This document shows positions 9,180 to 20,233 of a DNA stretch of 64,000 nt, piece after piece. This DNA comes from Paenibacillus sp. OVF10 (GTDB lineage Bacteria > Bacillota > Bacilli > Paenibacillales > Paenibacillaceae): positions 3,720,001 through 3,784,000 of the forward strand of contig CP094668.1 of NCBI GenBank assembly GCA_022836915.1, in the 5' to 3' direction. A model generated the notes under the pieces. That model did not search any database. It saw only the letters and a list, made by a program, of their open reading frames with translations, and was not told the origin of the DNA. The first letter of the stretch is position 1. Each line of letters begins with the position of its first letter. A program made the position numbers and the translations under genes.

Positions 9180-12100
9180 TGCAACTTACATTCCACAGCC
9201 CAAAATGTATGGACCACTTGGCAATCTGCCTTTGATTGATAAAGATAAACCAACGTTGTCGCTAGGTGTTCTGGCTGAACAGCATGGACCAATATATCGA
9301 CTTACGGTTCCCGGTTATTCCGGTTTAATCGTATCTGGGCCAGATCTTGTCGCTGAGTTGTGCGATGTGTCCCGTTTTGACAAATATGTATACAATGAAC
9401 TCGAAAATGTACGTGCCTTTGGAGGCGATGGTTTATTTACAAGCAGAACATCGGAGCCCAACTGGAAAAAGGCCCATAACATACTGCTTCCCACCTTCAG
9501 CAAACAGGCCATGAAAGGTTATCATCCCATGATGGTTGATATTGCCGAACAGCTGATCAACAAATGGGCACGCCTCAATTCCAACGATACGATTGATGTG
9601 GCGGATGATATGACACGCCTTACGTTGGATACCATTGGACTATGTGGATTCAATTATCGGTTTAACAGTTTTTACAGACAGGACCACAGTCCTTTTATTG
9701 AAAGCATGGTTCGGGCATTAAATGAAGCTATGCAGAAGAGTTCACGTTTGAAAATTCAGAATCTGCTTATGGTGAAAACCAAACGACAGTTCCAGGAGGA
9801 TATTCAGACGATGTTCTCTCTGGTAGATCAGATTATAGAGGAACGTAAAGCGAGTTCAGCACCCGAAGAGGTCGACTTGCTCGCACGTATGCTGAATGGC
9901 AAAGATCCGGAGACTGATGAAATGCTGGATGATGAGAACATCCGGTATCAGATTATTACGTTTCTCATTGCCGGACATGAAACGACGAGCGGTTTGTTAT
10001 CTTTTGTTCTTTATTTTTTACTGAAAAATCCAGAATCGCTTCAAAAGGCATATGACGAGGTAGATCAGATATTGGTCAGTGACTCACCACAGTACGAGGA
10101 AATTCTTCAGCTTCCATACATTCGCATGATTCTCAGTGAATCGCTACGTCTCTGGCCAACCGCTCCGGGATTTGACGTATATGCCAAAGAAGACACCATC
10201 ATAGGTGGCAAATATCCCTTGAAAAAAGGGAAAGCTGCAGTATTCTTCTGCCTCAGTTACATCGTGATAGAGAGGCATGGGGAGAGGATGCGGAGCTTTT
10301 TCGTCCGGAGCGATTTGAAGATACAACGAAAGTGCCTCATCATGCGTATAAACCTTTTGGTAATGGGGAGAGAGCGTGTATCGGCATGCAGTTTGCATTA
10401 TATGAAGCAACACTTGTGCTTGGCATGGTCCTCAAACATTTTGAACTGATCGATTACAGCAATTATGAATTGGATGTTAAACAGACGCTGACGTTGAAGC
10501 CAGGAGACTTTCGAATCCAGGTGAAAGCGCGCGAAGTGTCACAAGAGATGAATAAGGCTACTGTATATGTAGAAGAGAAACCTGCTCCTGTTGTTCATAA
10601 AAATATAGCAAGTGACAGCCAGACGGGAGATACCCTGGCCGTTGAAGCAGATACTAACTCATCACTCTTAGTGTTATATGGTTCCAATCTGGGAACGGCA
10701 GAAGGCATTGCCAGAGAGCTTGTGGAGAAAGGTCGTTCGTATGGAATCCCAAGTGAAGCAGCCACTCTGAATGAGTGGGTTAGCCGCATACCCCGCCAGG
10801 GAGTCGTTCTCATCGTCACTGCTTCCTATAACGGTAAACCACCGCACAATGCTACGGCATTTGTAGACTGGTTGAAGGGAGCGGAGTCAGAGGAAGCGTG
10901 GGATGTGAACTATGCCGTTCTGGGCTGTGGAGATCGGAGTTGGTCCGGGACGTATCAGAGCATTCCGCGATTAATCGATGAGAGGCTTGAAGAACTGGGA
11001 GGTAAAAGACTGTTATCCCGCGGTGAAGCTGATGCCGGAGGTGATATGGAGAAACAAGTTGAAGCGTGGCAGCATAGGTTGTGGCCTCAGATATTGAGTG
11101 TCTTGGGGATCAACACGGAAGTAGTGAAGCCAACCCTACCAAGCACAAGCAGACTTCAAATGGAGATTGTCCACGAGAAAACGGATATGCCACTTGCACG
11201 AACTTATGATGCCAGCTATGCCACGGTGGTAGTCAATAAAGAGCTTCAGGCGCCGGGAAGTGGAAGAAGCACGCGTCACATCGAAGTATTACTGCCAGAA
11301 GGCATGAGTTATAGAGAAGGTGACCATCTCGGTGTGTTGCCTAACAATCAGAAGCAGAATGTGGATCGGATACTCAGTCGGTTCGGACTACGTGGGGATA
11401 TTCAGATCCAATTAACTTCGGACGTCAGCCACCTTACACACCTCCCACTGAACCGTCCCGTCAAGGTACATGAGTTGCTCACTCACTGTGTGGAATTGCA
11501 GACACCTGTTACCAGAGCGCAGTTGCAGGAGTTAGCTAATCATACGGTATGTCCACCTCATAAGCGTGAACTGGAAGGCATGTTGGACGAAAACAGCTAC
11601 AGGGATTATATTCTTGCCAATCGAATCACCATGTTGGAACTGTTAGAAAAATATGAGGCGTGTGAGTTGCCTTTCGAAAAGTTCCTTGAACTATTGCCTC
11701 CGCTTAAGCCCAGATACTATTCAATATCCAGCTCGCCAAGCCTGAATTCCGAGCAAGCGAGCATAACTGTATCGGTAGTAAAAGAGCCTGCATGGAGTGG
11801 CAGGGGCGAATACCTTGGAGTTGCTTCATCGTATCTCGCCGGTTGCTCATCCGGAGAACGTATACTGACGTTTGCGCGCACACCTGAATCCGAATTTGTT
11901 CTCCCGGAAGAGGCTGACGTTCCGATAATCATGGTGGGACCGGGAACGGGGTTGCACCATTCAGAGGTTTCCTCCAGGCGAGAGCTGCCATGAAACAGAG
12001 AGGTTTGCCACTGAGTGAGGCTCATTTGTTCTTTGGGTGCAGGAATGATTCAGATTTCATATATCGTCAGGAGCTTGAGCAATACGAAAGGGAAGGGATC

Positions 12101-12433
12101 GTGAAGCTACACACTGCTTTTTCTCGTGCTGATGGCAAGCCAAAAACGTATGTACAGCATCTGATGAAGGGGAATTCCGAACAGTTGATTCACATGCTGA
12201 TGAACAAAGGAAAACTCTACGTATGCGGGGATGGAAGCCAGATGGCTCCTGCGGTAGAAGAGACTTTAAAGCAAGCATATCAGGAGGTGCAGGGAGCAAC
12301 GATGCAGCAAGCAAAAGACTGGCTCATTCAGCTTCAAGCCGAAGGACGCTATGTGCAGGACGTGTGGGCAGGTCATAAACGAACGGTTGAATCCTCTCAA
12401 CTTATTTATCAAAACTTAAAAATGAAAGAGTAG
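9172..12433 (+). CDS. bifunctional cytochrome P450/NADPH-P450 reductase, CYP102 family
   Basis: A self-sufficient fatty-acid hydroxylase of the P450-BM3 kind, about 1,085 residues. The heme domain has the oxygen-binding helix AGHETTS, the ESLR pair, and heme-ligand loop [10 protein letters not shown]. After a short linker the reductase part has FMN-binding [15 protein letters not shown]-binding [14 protein letters not shown]-binding MVGPGTG, and the family C-terminus DVWAG. It uses NADPH to hydroxylate fatty acids in the cytoplasm. Two frame breaks, at the G runs 10228-10230 and 11948-11951, are each repaired by one extra G, and the repaired text is fully family-like. The ATG at 9172 follows TAGGTGA; a GTG at 9163 is possible. 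Confidence 0.93.
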
Positions 12434-12489
12434 TTCACATAAATTACATCAAATATTTTCACCATATTATAAATATTACATTTTAATAG

Positions 12490-12744
12490 AATGATATCCT
12501 ATATGATTTACCTTCAACTTCAATCAATAGTTTACCAGAAAGTACACAAGTCGTTCCTTACGCACAAAAGTATATAACTTGGCAGACCATTCTACCTAAG
12601 TCTCAATTTCCAACGCTTGGTGATATTCCGATGACAGCAAGTTATAATGTAGATCCATATCGGGGACAATTTACACTTCAATCAGTTGATGGTCAGACAG
12701 GTTATACATGGACCGTGACCTACGCAGGTTATGTAACCTATTAA
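12490..12744 (+). pseudogene. C-terminal remnant of a small, probably secreted protein
   Basis: An open frame of 84 codons follows a stop at 12487-12489 and has no start codon or ribosome site. Its translation is coherent and protein-like, with stretches such as YITWQTILPKSQFPTLGD and TYAGYVTY at the end. The aromatic, beta-rich composition suggests the C-terminal part of a small exported protein whose signal peptide has been lost. No family is assigned. The remaining bases of 12434-12890 hold only this fragment and a terminator. Confidence 0.45.
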
Positions 12745-12769
12745 TTAATAATGGAATAATGCTATTCAT

Positions 12770-12831
12770 CCAATCAAAACAGCCGCTCGATCTGGAGTTT
12801 CACATCCCAAATCGGCGGCAGTTTTGATTGG
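12770..12831. terminator. bidirectional terminator
   Basis: CCAATCAAAACAGCCGC and the matching arm ending GGCAGTTTTGATTGG make a nearly perfect stem of about 20 bases with a 20-base loop. It lies between the CYP102 side and the convergent M32 peptidase gene. Confidence 0.75.
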
Positions 12832-12890
12832 ATTTGTAAAGAGAAGTATGCTGAATAGATAGAACTTATTTGGTTAAATAGGGTCTTAGA

Positions 12891-14393
12891 TCATAGCTCA
12901 TAGAGTTGCTCGTATTTGTTAGTCAAATATTGGATCAATGGAGCGGAGTCAATTCCCTTCCCAGTGATGGACTGAATTAGCTCATCCGCCGATTTGGATT
13001 TACCAAATTGATGAACATGAGTCGTTAGCCATCCGGTAATCGTCTCAATATTGTCCGATTCAATCAAATGATCATAATCGGGAAGATCGCGGCGAATCGC
13101 TTCATGTAACTGTGCTGCATACACAAAACCGAGCGTATAGGATGGGAACAACCCAAACCCGGCACTCCAATGTCCATCCTGTAAAACTCCATCCAGATGG
13201 GTAGGGGGACGAACCCCCAGATATTCCTCATATTTATCATTCCACGCGTCAGGTAACCCTTCATAATCCACTTCTCCAGCGATAATCGCCTGTTCCAGCT
13301 CATACCGAATAATGAGATGAAGGTTGTAGGTAAGCTCATCTGCTTCAAAGCGGTTAAACGTTGGTTTCACTGCATTTAATGCAAAATAAAAGTCATCCAG
13401 GTTCACATGGCCGAACGATTCCGGTTTGATTTTTTGCAAGCTGAGATAATTATTTTCCCAGAATCCTTTATGCCTGCCAATGAATTTCTCATAGAAGATC
13501 GATTGTGATTCATGAATGCCATACGAAGTGAAGATGCCCAGTCCGGTATGAATCAAGTCGGGATTAATATTCTGCGTATAGAGCGAGTGCCCGCCTTCAT
13601 GCAATGCACTCCACAGAGAAACACGAACATCATTCTCTACAAACTTGGCTGCAAGCCTTGCATCATATGGATTAATGGCAGAACTGAATGGATGGACAGT
13701 GGCACCGAATTGCCCGGCATCAAAATCGTACCGAATGGCATCTAACAGTTCAATTCCAAGCTGTCGTTGCTCTTCTAACGGGAAAGGACGAGTGAATATG
13801 GATGTATCCGGTTGCTTGGAGGAAGCCACGACACGGCGGATCAGAGGTAACAGGGCAGATTTCAATTCACTGAAAATGCGGTTTAATGTGACGGTATCCA
13901 GATCGGGATCAAATTGCTGCACGAGTGGATCATATACATGTTTCTCGTACCCCCAATAACCGGCGAACTTCAGGCTTGCATCAAAGATTTGCTTCAAATG
14001 CGGGGCGAAAATGGAGAAATCATTGGCGGCTCTCGCTTCGAGCCAAGCGGCATTAGCAAGACCCTGTTGATGAACAAAAGTCTGATATTCTTCTATGGGA
14101 ATCGCGCTCCATCGTTTATATGCTTTCAAGTGCTCCGCAACGATTCTACCGGTTAATTCATCAACGTTTTTATTCTGTGTTTCTTCCTCCAGTCTTAAAC
14201 CAAAATCTGAATCCGTCTGTAAACGAAATAACTCTCCCGCTAAGGTCGCTTTGGCACGTGCAGCGTATGAAGCGCCTTTTTTGGGTGCTCCTGTGCGGGC
14301 ATCCCAGGCGAGCAGGGTTTGAACCTGCTTATAATGCTCTATTTTTTCGATGTGCTGCTTAAGCGTAGGGTCCAGACGTTCGAGTGTGATCAT
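12891..14393 (-). CDS. M32-family carboxypeptidase
   Basis: A 500-residue zinc metallocarboxypeptidase (Taq carboxypeptidase 1 type) that trims C-terminal residues in the cytoplasm. The metal site HEGGH is seen in ALHEGGHSLY, and the third-ligand motif HESQS follows about 35 residues later. The family length is about 500, so the gene is complete and intact. It is divergent from the oligopeptide import operon starting at 14651, which suggests a joint role in using imported peptides. Confidence 0.93.
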   Translation of the reverse strand: MITLERLDPTLKQHIEKIEHYKQVQTLLAWDARTGAPKKGASYAARAKATLAGELFRLQTDSDFGLRLEEETQNKNVDELTGRIVAEHLKAYKRWSAIPIEEYQTFVHQQGLANAAWLEARAANDFSIFAPHLKQIFDASLKFAGYWGYEKHVYDPLVQQFDPDLDTVTLNRIFSELKSALLPLIRRVVASSKQPDTSIFTRPFPLEEQRQLGIELLDAIRYDFDAGQFGATVHPFSSAINPYDARLAAKFVENDVRVSLWSALHEGGHSLYTQNINPDLIHTGLGIFTSYGIHESQSIFYEKFIGRHKGFWENNYLSLQKIKPESFGHVNLDDFYFALNAVKPTFNRFEADELTYNLHLIIRYELEQAIIAGEVDYEGLPDAWNDKYEEYLGVRPPTHLDGVLQDGHWSAGFGLFPSYTLGFVYAAQLHEAIRRDLPDYDHLIESDNIETITGWLTTHVHQFGKSKSADELIQSITGKGIDSAPLIQYLTNKYEQLYEL

Positions 14394-14650
14394 GAATGAT
14401 GACTCCTTCCAGATAAAGGATGAAATTTAAGTTGAATATTACCATCGGAATACTTGGATGTATATAATTTTACGCTTTTTTCATAGTTTACAAAAAATGA
14501 ATTAACACATTAATATTGCTTATTTTACAAAAACACGCCTTTCCCTTAGCCTGAGAATACCAAATTTCACTAATCCGACATGAACACTTGCATATTATTC
14601 AGGATCGTGAAAACGGATTAACCATTATGCATGAGAGCGAGAGGGGTTAC
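14394..14650. other. divergent control region between M32 peptidase and peptide importer
   Basis: About 257 bases lie between two divergent genes, AT-rich in the middle. They must hold promoters for both. I see no clear operator palindrome or RNA structure. Confidence 0.4.
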
Positions 14651-16254
14651 ATGATGAGAAATCGAACCAAACCTGCATTAATCATGATTCTGGCATTCCT
14701 GCTTCTGGCAGGTTGCGCATCGGGTGGACAAGATCAGAACACACAAGCCTCTTCAGCAACGGGGAGAATCCATCCCAACAAACGAGTACTGAAGTCAAGG
14801 CGGGCGGAACGTTGAACGTTGGTTATCCAACACAACCGGTCACGCTGGATGCACACGTTTCTTCCAATACAGCGGTCAAGGATATTTCACGTGAGATCTA
14901 TGAGCAACTGGTGACGTTGGATAAAGACGCACAGGTTATTCCACTCCTGGCTGAATCCTATGAGATCAGTGAAGACAAATTATCATATACATTCCATCTC
15001 CGCCAAGGAGTGAAGTTTCACAATGGCAAGCAGCTACAGGCAGAGGACGTAGTGGCTTCTCTGAATCGCTGGATCAAGCTGTCCAGTCACGGGAAGGCGA
15101 ATTTTGTAGGTGCCGAGGCGAAAGAAACCGATCCATCTACCGTCGTCCTGCAATTAAAGACACCATTTCTATTAACTCTGCAACTCCTTGCCGATCCGAT
15201 TCCGGCAGCAGCCATTTATCCGAAGGAAGTCGTGGATGAGGCAGATGACAAGGGCATCAAATCCTTCATCGGTACAGGTCCGTTTCAATTGGAGGAGTGG
15301 AAGCAGGATCAGTACATTCATTTGAAAAAATATGAGGATTATTCTGCCCGTACGGAGCCAAGTAATGGCGCAGGCGGCAAAAAGGAAGCGCTGGTCGATG
15401 ACTTGTACTTCCGCTTTGTCACAGACGAGTCGACCAGATTGGCCGGAATTACGTCTGGGGAATATGACATTGCCTTAAATATCTCAGTGGATAATGAACA
15501 GCAAATAGCGGGCAATCCGGAGCTGCAGACTTTCCTCAGTCCAGGAGGAATGATTGGCTACTTCTACAACAGCAATGATGGCTTGTTCAAAAACGTCAAG
15601 CTTCGTCAGGCTGTTAATGCCATTCAGAATGCGGATGACATTCTGACGTCAGCATTCCGTGATCCACAATTCTATGTGAAGACGTCCTCTCTGGTCCTTC
15701 CGGAATATCCGAACTGGTACTCGGAAGCGGGCAAGGAAGCGTACAGCCAGGCTAATGCGGACAAAGCAAAACAATTGCTTCAGGAGGCAGGTTATAACGG
15801 TGAAGAGATCAAAATTTTCACAACGAGAGATTATGTGGACCAATATAATGTAGCTGTTGTTTTGCAGCAGGAGTTGGAGTCGATTGGTATCAAGGTCAAA
15901 CTGGATGTTTATGATTGGCCAACGTTGCAGGAGAAGCTCGGGACAGGTACAGGATGGGATATCTATCCAATGAGTTATGCATTCCGGCCCACGTTCTATC
16001 AATACTCGTTCTGGGGAGGCGGAGCGGGGCTGTTAAAAAGCGAGAAGCTAAACGAGCTGCTTCAGGGAATTCGCACGTCAGAATCGGTAGAAGCCGCAAG
16101 GCCGCTGATTGACGAATTGCAGCAATTTGTATGGACCGAAGTTCCATTCTCTCAGATCGGACATACGAAGCAGGTTACCGCACTATCGAAAAATATTATT
16201 GGATTCCAAAATATTTTGGGTCCTATATTCTGGAATACAACCAATAACAAGTAG
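14651..16254 (+). CDS. oligopeptide ABC transporter substrate-binding lipoprotein (family 5)
   Basis: An extracellular peptide-binding lipoprotein that delivers substrate to the permeases encoded next. The signal peptide ends in the lipobox LLAGC (about residues 18-22). The mature part has family-5 text such as FHLRQGVKFHNGK and FIGTGPFQLEEW. A single frame break at the G run 14761-14764 is repaired by one G just after the lipobox region. The ATG at 14651 follows GAGAGGGG. It heads an operon of eight genes running to about 23971. The peptide or amide it binds is unknown; the downstream hydrolases suggest a modified amino acid or dipeptide. Confidence 0.9.
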
Positions 16255-16346
16255 CTGAAGCAAAGGGCAACAGGTGAAAAGGCGTAGCATCGCTTTTACA
16301 GGAATACGCCTTTCCGTTTGCTAACACGAGAGTGAGGTGCCCTCTT

Positions 16347-17294
16347 ATGGGTGGATATATCGTTCGGCGATTATTATCCTTGATTCCGGTTTTGTTCGTC
16401 GTCGCTATTGTCGTGTTCTCCATCATTCATGTCACACCGGGAGATCCGGCTGCCATTCTGCTGGGGAAGAGGCGACAAAAGCCGACATTGATGAGTTAAG
16501 AAGCAAATTGGGGCTGGACAGACCCATCTATGAGCAATTTGGTATTTGGATGCTAGGGTTATTATCAGGGAATCTGGGGAGTCCATCTTTCTGGACAAAC
16601 CTGTTACAGAGGCATTTTTTGAACGGCTGGCTCCCACATTATCCCTCGCCATCATTGCACAGGTGATCGGTGTTTTTCTTGCCTTGTTTCTTGGTATTAC
16701 AGCGGTCAAGCGAAGAGGGACAATCGTGGATCAATCGGTGATGGGATTCTCGATGCTTGGTATTTCAATTCCGAGTTTTCTGCTGGGATCACTATTGGTC
16801 ATGTTCTTTAGTGTAAAACTACGTTGGTTACCCGTTGCAGGATACCAGCCGCTAAGCGAGGGGCTGTGGCAGCATATCAAATACCTCCTGTTACCAGGCA
16901 TCGTGCTCGGCATCATTCAGGCAGCGCTCATTACCCGAATGACGAGATCATCCATTCTCGATGTGATGTCCGGCAATTTTATCAAGACCGCGAAAGCCAA
17001 GGGAGTCAAAGAAAAACGATTGTGTATACGCATGCGTTACGTGTTGCGTTCATCCCGATTCTAACGGTGATTGGGGAATCATTCGGTGGGCTGGTTACAG
17101 GCGCTGCGGTCATTGAAACGTTATTCAATATTCCGGGCGTCGGGCAACTCATCGTCAATTCGATTAGTCGAAGAGATTATTCTGTTATTCAGGGGTCGGT
17201 GCTGCTGGTTACAGTGGCTTATGTGTTCGTGAATCTGATTGTTGACTTGTTGTACGGTTTGGTCGATCCACGGGTTCGATTAAGCAAGAAATAA
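16347..17294 (+). CDS. peptide ABC transporter permease (DppB-like)
   Basis: The first membrane component of the peptide importer, about 316 residues once repaired. The N-terminus GGYIVRRLLSLIPVL is typical of DppB/OppB. The cytoplasmic coupling region and C-terminal VDLLYGLVDPRVR also fit the family. Three frame breaks (G runs 16463-16466 and 16576-16579, and A run 17012-17016) are each explained by one missing base, and the text between them is continuous family sequence. The start at 16347 has GTGAGGTG upstream. Confidence 0.88.
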
Positions 17295-17312
17295 ACGGGA
17301 GGTGGAGATCAC

Positions 17313-18239
17313 TTGATAACCAATCCGGGAACTACCATCGCTCCGTCAGGACTTCACAAGAAGGGAAAGAGAAGACGCATCGCATTCAGGCGTTTTATGA
17401 ATAATCCCTTGTTAACTACAGGGGTGGGAATTTTGTTGGTTGTTGTTCTGCTGGTAATTGTCGGGCCTTTAATTACACCGTACGGCCCGTTACAGATTGA
17501 TCCGGTGAATCGCCTTAAAGGTCCAAGCGGGCAGCATGTTTTTGGTACGGATAACTTTGGTCGTGATGTATTCACTCGTGCCGTATACGGTTTGCGTATT
17601 TCGGTTGCGGTTGGTTTCGCTGTTACGGCATTGGCATCTTTGATCGGTATGATTGTGGGGCTATTATCCGCAAGTTACTCGGTGCTGGACCACATATTTA
17701 TGCGTATCTGTGATGGCTTGTTTGCTTTTCCATCCATTCTGCTCGCTATTTCCATCATGGCTGCACTCGGTCCGAATCCGGGTAATGTCATTATTGCCTT
17801 GAGTATTATCTTCATTCCATCGATGGCTCGAATCATTCGTTCCAAAGCGCTGGTGATTCGTGAGTTGACTTATATCGAAGCGTTGCATGCACAGGGAGCC
17901 AGCAGTTGGCGGATTATCTGGATTCATATGGCGCCCAATACAATGTCCCCGCTTATTATTCAATCCAGTTTTATATTTGCCGTATCGATCCTGACGGAAG
18001 CGTCGTTAAGTTTCCTTGGCGCGGGTATACCTTCACCGTCCCCAAGTCTTGGGAATATGCTCTTTGACGGGAAAACGGTGATCTATAACGCTTGGTGGAT
18101 GACAGTCTTTCCTGGCATTTTCCTGGTACTGGTTGTGTTGGGACTTAATCTGTTCGGTGATGGTCTAAGAGATCTGCTCGACCCGCATGCTAATAAGGTG
18201 AAAAGGGGGAGACGACGTGGGAAAACAACCGCTGCTTGA
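17313..18239 (+). CDS. peptide ABC transporter permease (DppC-like)
   Basis: The second membrane component, 308 residues, intact. The N-terminal region includes the DppC-type HVFGTDNFGRDVFTRAVYG. The coupling loop carries EALHAQGASSWRIIW. The end reads GDGLRDLLDPH, as usual in the family. The start is a TTG at 17313 behind GGGAGGTGG. Its 3' end overlaps the next gene by 23 bases, consistent with coupled translation. Confidence 0.92.
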   Translation: MITNPGTTIAPSGLHKKGKRRRIAFRRFMNNPLLTTGVGILLVVVLLVIVGPLITPYGPLQIDPVNRLKGPSGQHVFGTDNFGRDVFTRAVYGLRISVAVGFAVTALASLIGMIVGLLSASYSVLDHIFMRICDGLFAFPSILLAISIMAALGPNPGNVIIALSIIFIPSMARIIRSKALVIRELTYIEALHAQGASSWRIIWIHMAPNTMSPLIIQSSFIFAVSILTEASLSFLGAGIPSPSPSLGNMLFDGKTVIYNAWWMTVFPGIFLVLVVLGLNLFGDGLRDLLDPHANKVKRGRRRGKTTAA

Positions 18240-19233
18240 GGTGAAGGATCTGAAAGTATCCATCTCAACCGAAAAGGGAACGATTCACCCGGTGGAAGGT
18301 GTATCCTTCCACGTCCTTGCTGGTGAGACGCTGGGTATCGTAGGTGAGTCTGGGTGTGGAAAAAGCGTAACCGCCGAATCCATCCTCAGATTGTTTGATG
18401 AAGACTACGTAGATTACTCCGGTGAAGTCCTCTACGAGGGAACCGATCTTTTAAGCTTATCGAAAAGACAAATGGAACGCATACGTGGCAATGAACTCTC
18501 CATGATCTTTCAAGACCCCATGTCTTCCCTGAATCCAGTACAGACCATCGGTAAACAAATTGCCGAGAGCTTGAAGCTGCATCAGGGCATGAAGGGCAAA
18601 CAGGCGCGCCTTGCTGCTGTGGACCTGCTGCGAATGACGGGAATCCCTTCACCGGAAAAGAGGGTAGATGAGCATCCGCATGAAATCTCAGGAGGGATGC
18701 GACAACGGGTCATGATTGCGATGGCGTTGGCCTGTAATCCCAAACTGCTTATCGCGGATGAACCAACGACAGCACTGGACGTAACGATTCAGGCTCAGAT
18801 TCTGGAACTGATCGAGAGTCTGCAATCGAAGACGGGGCTGGGTGTCATCCTGATCACACATGATCTGGGTGTCGTCGCAGAGACGTGCACAAGGGTGGCA
18901 GTTATGTATCTGGGCCAAGTCGTGGAGGAGGCGAGTGTGGACGATTTATTTTTCAGTCCGCAGCATCCGTACACGTCAGGTTTAATGAAATCCATTCCAC
19001 GAATAGATGGCGAACAGCATAGTAAACTGCACGTCATAGAGGGAACCGTTCCGGCGCTGCATCAGATTCCTCCGGGCTGCAGGTTTGCTCCAAGATGCGC
19101 TTATGCAGATGAACAGTGCCTGCGAGCAGCACCTCCACTGAAACAGGTGGACGAGAAACATTCGGTACGCTGCTGGTATCCCGGAATAGCAACGATTCAG
19201 GAGGAGACACATGAACTCGAAATCATTGGTTGA
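18217..19233 (+). CDS. peptide ABC transporter ATP-binding protein (DppD-like)
   Basis: The first of two ATPases that energise the importer, 338 residues, intact. Walker A is GESGCGKS, the signature region is ISGGMRQR, and Walker B is LIADEPTTALD. A C-terminal oligopeptide-transporter extension carries the cysteines of CRFAPRCAYADEQC, which form an iron-sulfur or metal site in this family. The start is GTG 18217. It overlaps its neighbours by 23 bases on both sides. Confidence 0.92.
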   Translation: MGKQPLLEVKDLKVSISTEKGTIHPVEGVSFHVLAGETLGIVGESGCGKSVTAESILRLFDEDYVDYSGEVLYEGTDLLSLSKRQMERIRGNELSMIFQDPMSSLNPVQTIGKQIAESLKLHQGMKGKQARLAAVDLLRMTGIPSPEKRVDEHPHEISGGMRQRVMIAMALACNPKLLIADEPTTALDVTIQAQILELIESLQSKTGLGVILITHDLGVVAETCTRVAVMYLGQVVEEASVDDLFFSPQHPYTSGLMKSIPRIDGEQHSKLHVIEGTVPALHQIPPGCRFAPRCAYADEQCLRAAPPLKQVDEKHSVRCWYPGIATIQEETHELEIIG

Positions 19234-20199
19234 GTCGAAGCCGCTATTGCAGGTGAGCAATCTGAACAAACATTTCCCAGTTCGATCTTCTTTTGGCCGA
19301 ACCAAGGGACAAGTCAAGGCAGTCAATGGTGTGTCCTTCGACATTCATACCAGGCAAACCTTCGGACTGGTCGGGGAGTCCGGTTGTGGAAAGAGCACAC
19401 TTGGTCGATCCATTCTAAGACTTGTTGAACCGACGTCAGGGGAAGCATTATATGAGGGTATAGACATTCTCGGATTAAGCAAAAAGAATTGCGATATTAC
19501 AGACAACATATGCAGATGGTCTTCCAAGACCCGTATACGTCGCTGGACCCTCGTAAACGTGTGGGATATTCGATTGAAGAACCGCTATTAATCCATAAGA
19601 AGGGCAATAAACAGGACAGAATGGAGACAGCTCTGTCATTGCTGCGCAAAGTTGGATTCAGTGAAGAGCATTATGAGCGCTTTCCTCATGAATTTTCCGG
19701 TGGTCAACGGCAGCGACTGGGGATAGCCAAAGCGCTGGCCCTTGGGCCAAAGCTGATCATATGTGACGAACCGGTATCGGCGCTGGATGTATCGATCCAA
19801 TCACAGGTCATCAATCTTTTGGAAGAGGTTCAGGAGGAACTGGGGATTTCCTATTTGTTTATTGCCCATGACCTTAGTGTGGTACGACATATCGCGGATC
19901 GCATTGGGGTCATGTATTTGGGCGAAATGGTAGAGCAGGGACCTGCAGAAGCATTGTTCGCCGATCCGCTCCATCCGTATACCAAATCCCTGTTGTCAGC
20001 GGTACCCATTCCTAATCCGCGTGTGAAACGGGAGAGAGTGGTATTAAGCGGGGAAATTCCCTCTCCACTGAATCCTCCCTCGGGCTGTGTTTTTCATACC
20101 CGTTGTCCTTATGTGATGGAGACATGCCGTCAGGTCGTTCCGCAAAAACGCTTCGTCACACCAGAGCGCGAAGTGCAGTGTCATTTATATAACGAATAA
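19211..20199 (+). CDS. peptide ABC transporter ATP-binding protein (DppF-like)
   Basis: The second ATPase of the importer, about 329 residues. Walker A is GESGCGKST, the signature FSGGQRQR, Walker B LIICDEPVSALD. The C-terminal cysteine cluster is present in CVFHTRCPYVMETC. One frame break at the A run 19481-19485 needs one extra A (AAAAAAG), restoring SKKELRYYRQHMQMVFQD. It overlaps DppD by 23 bases. Confidence 0.9.
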
Positions 20200-20233
20200 T
20201 GGTCAACTCAACAAGGAAGAGGGGAATGAATCG

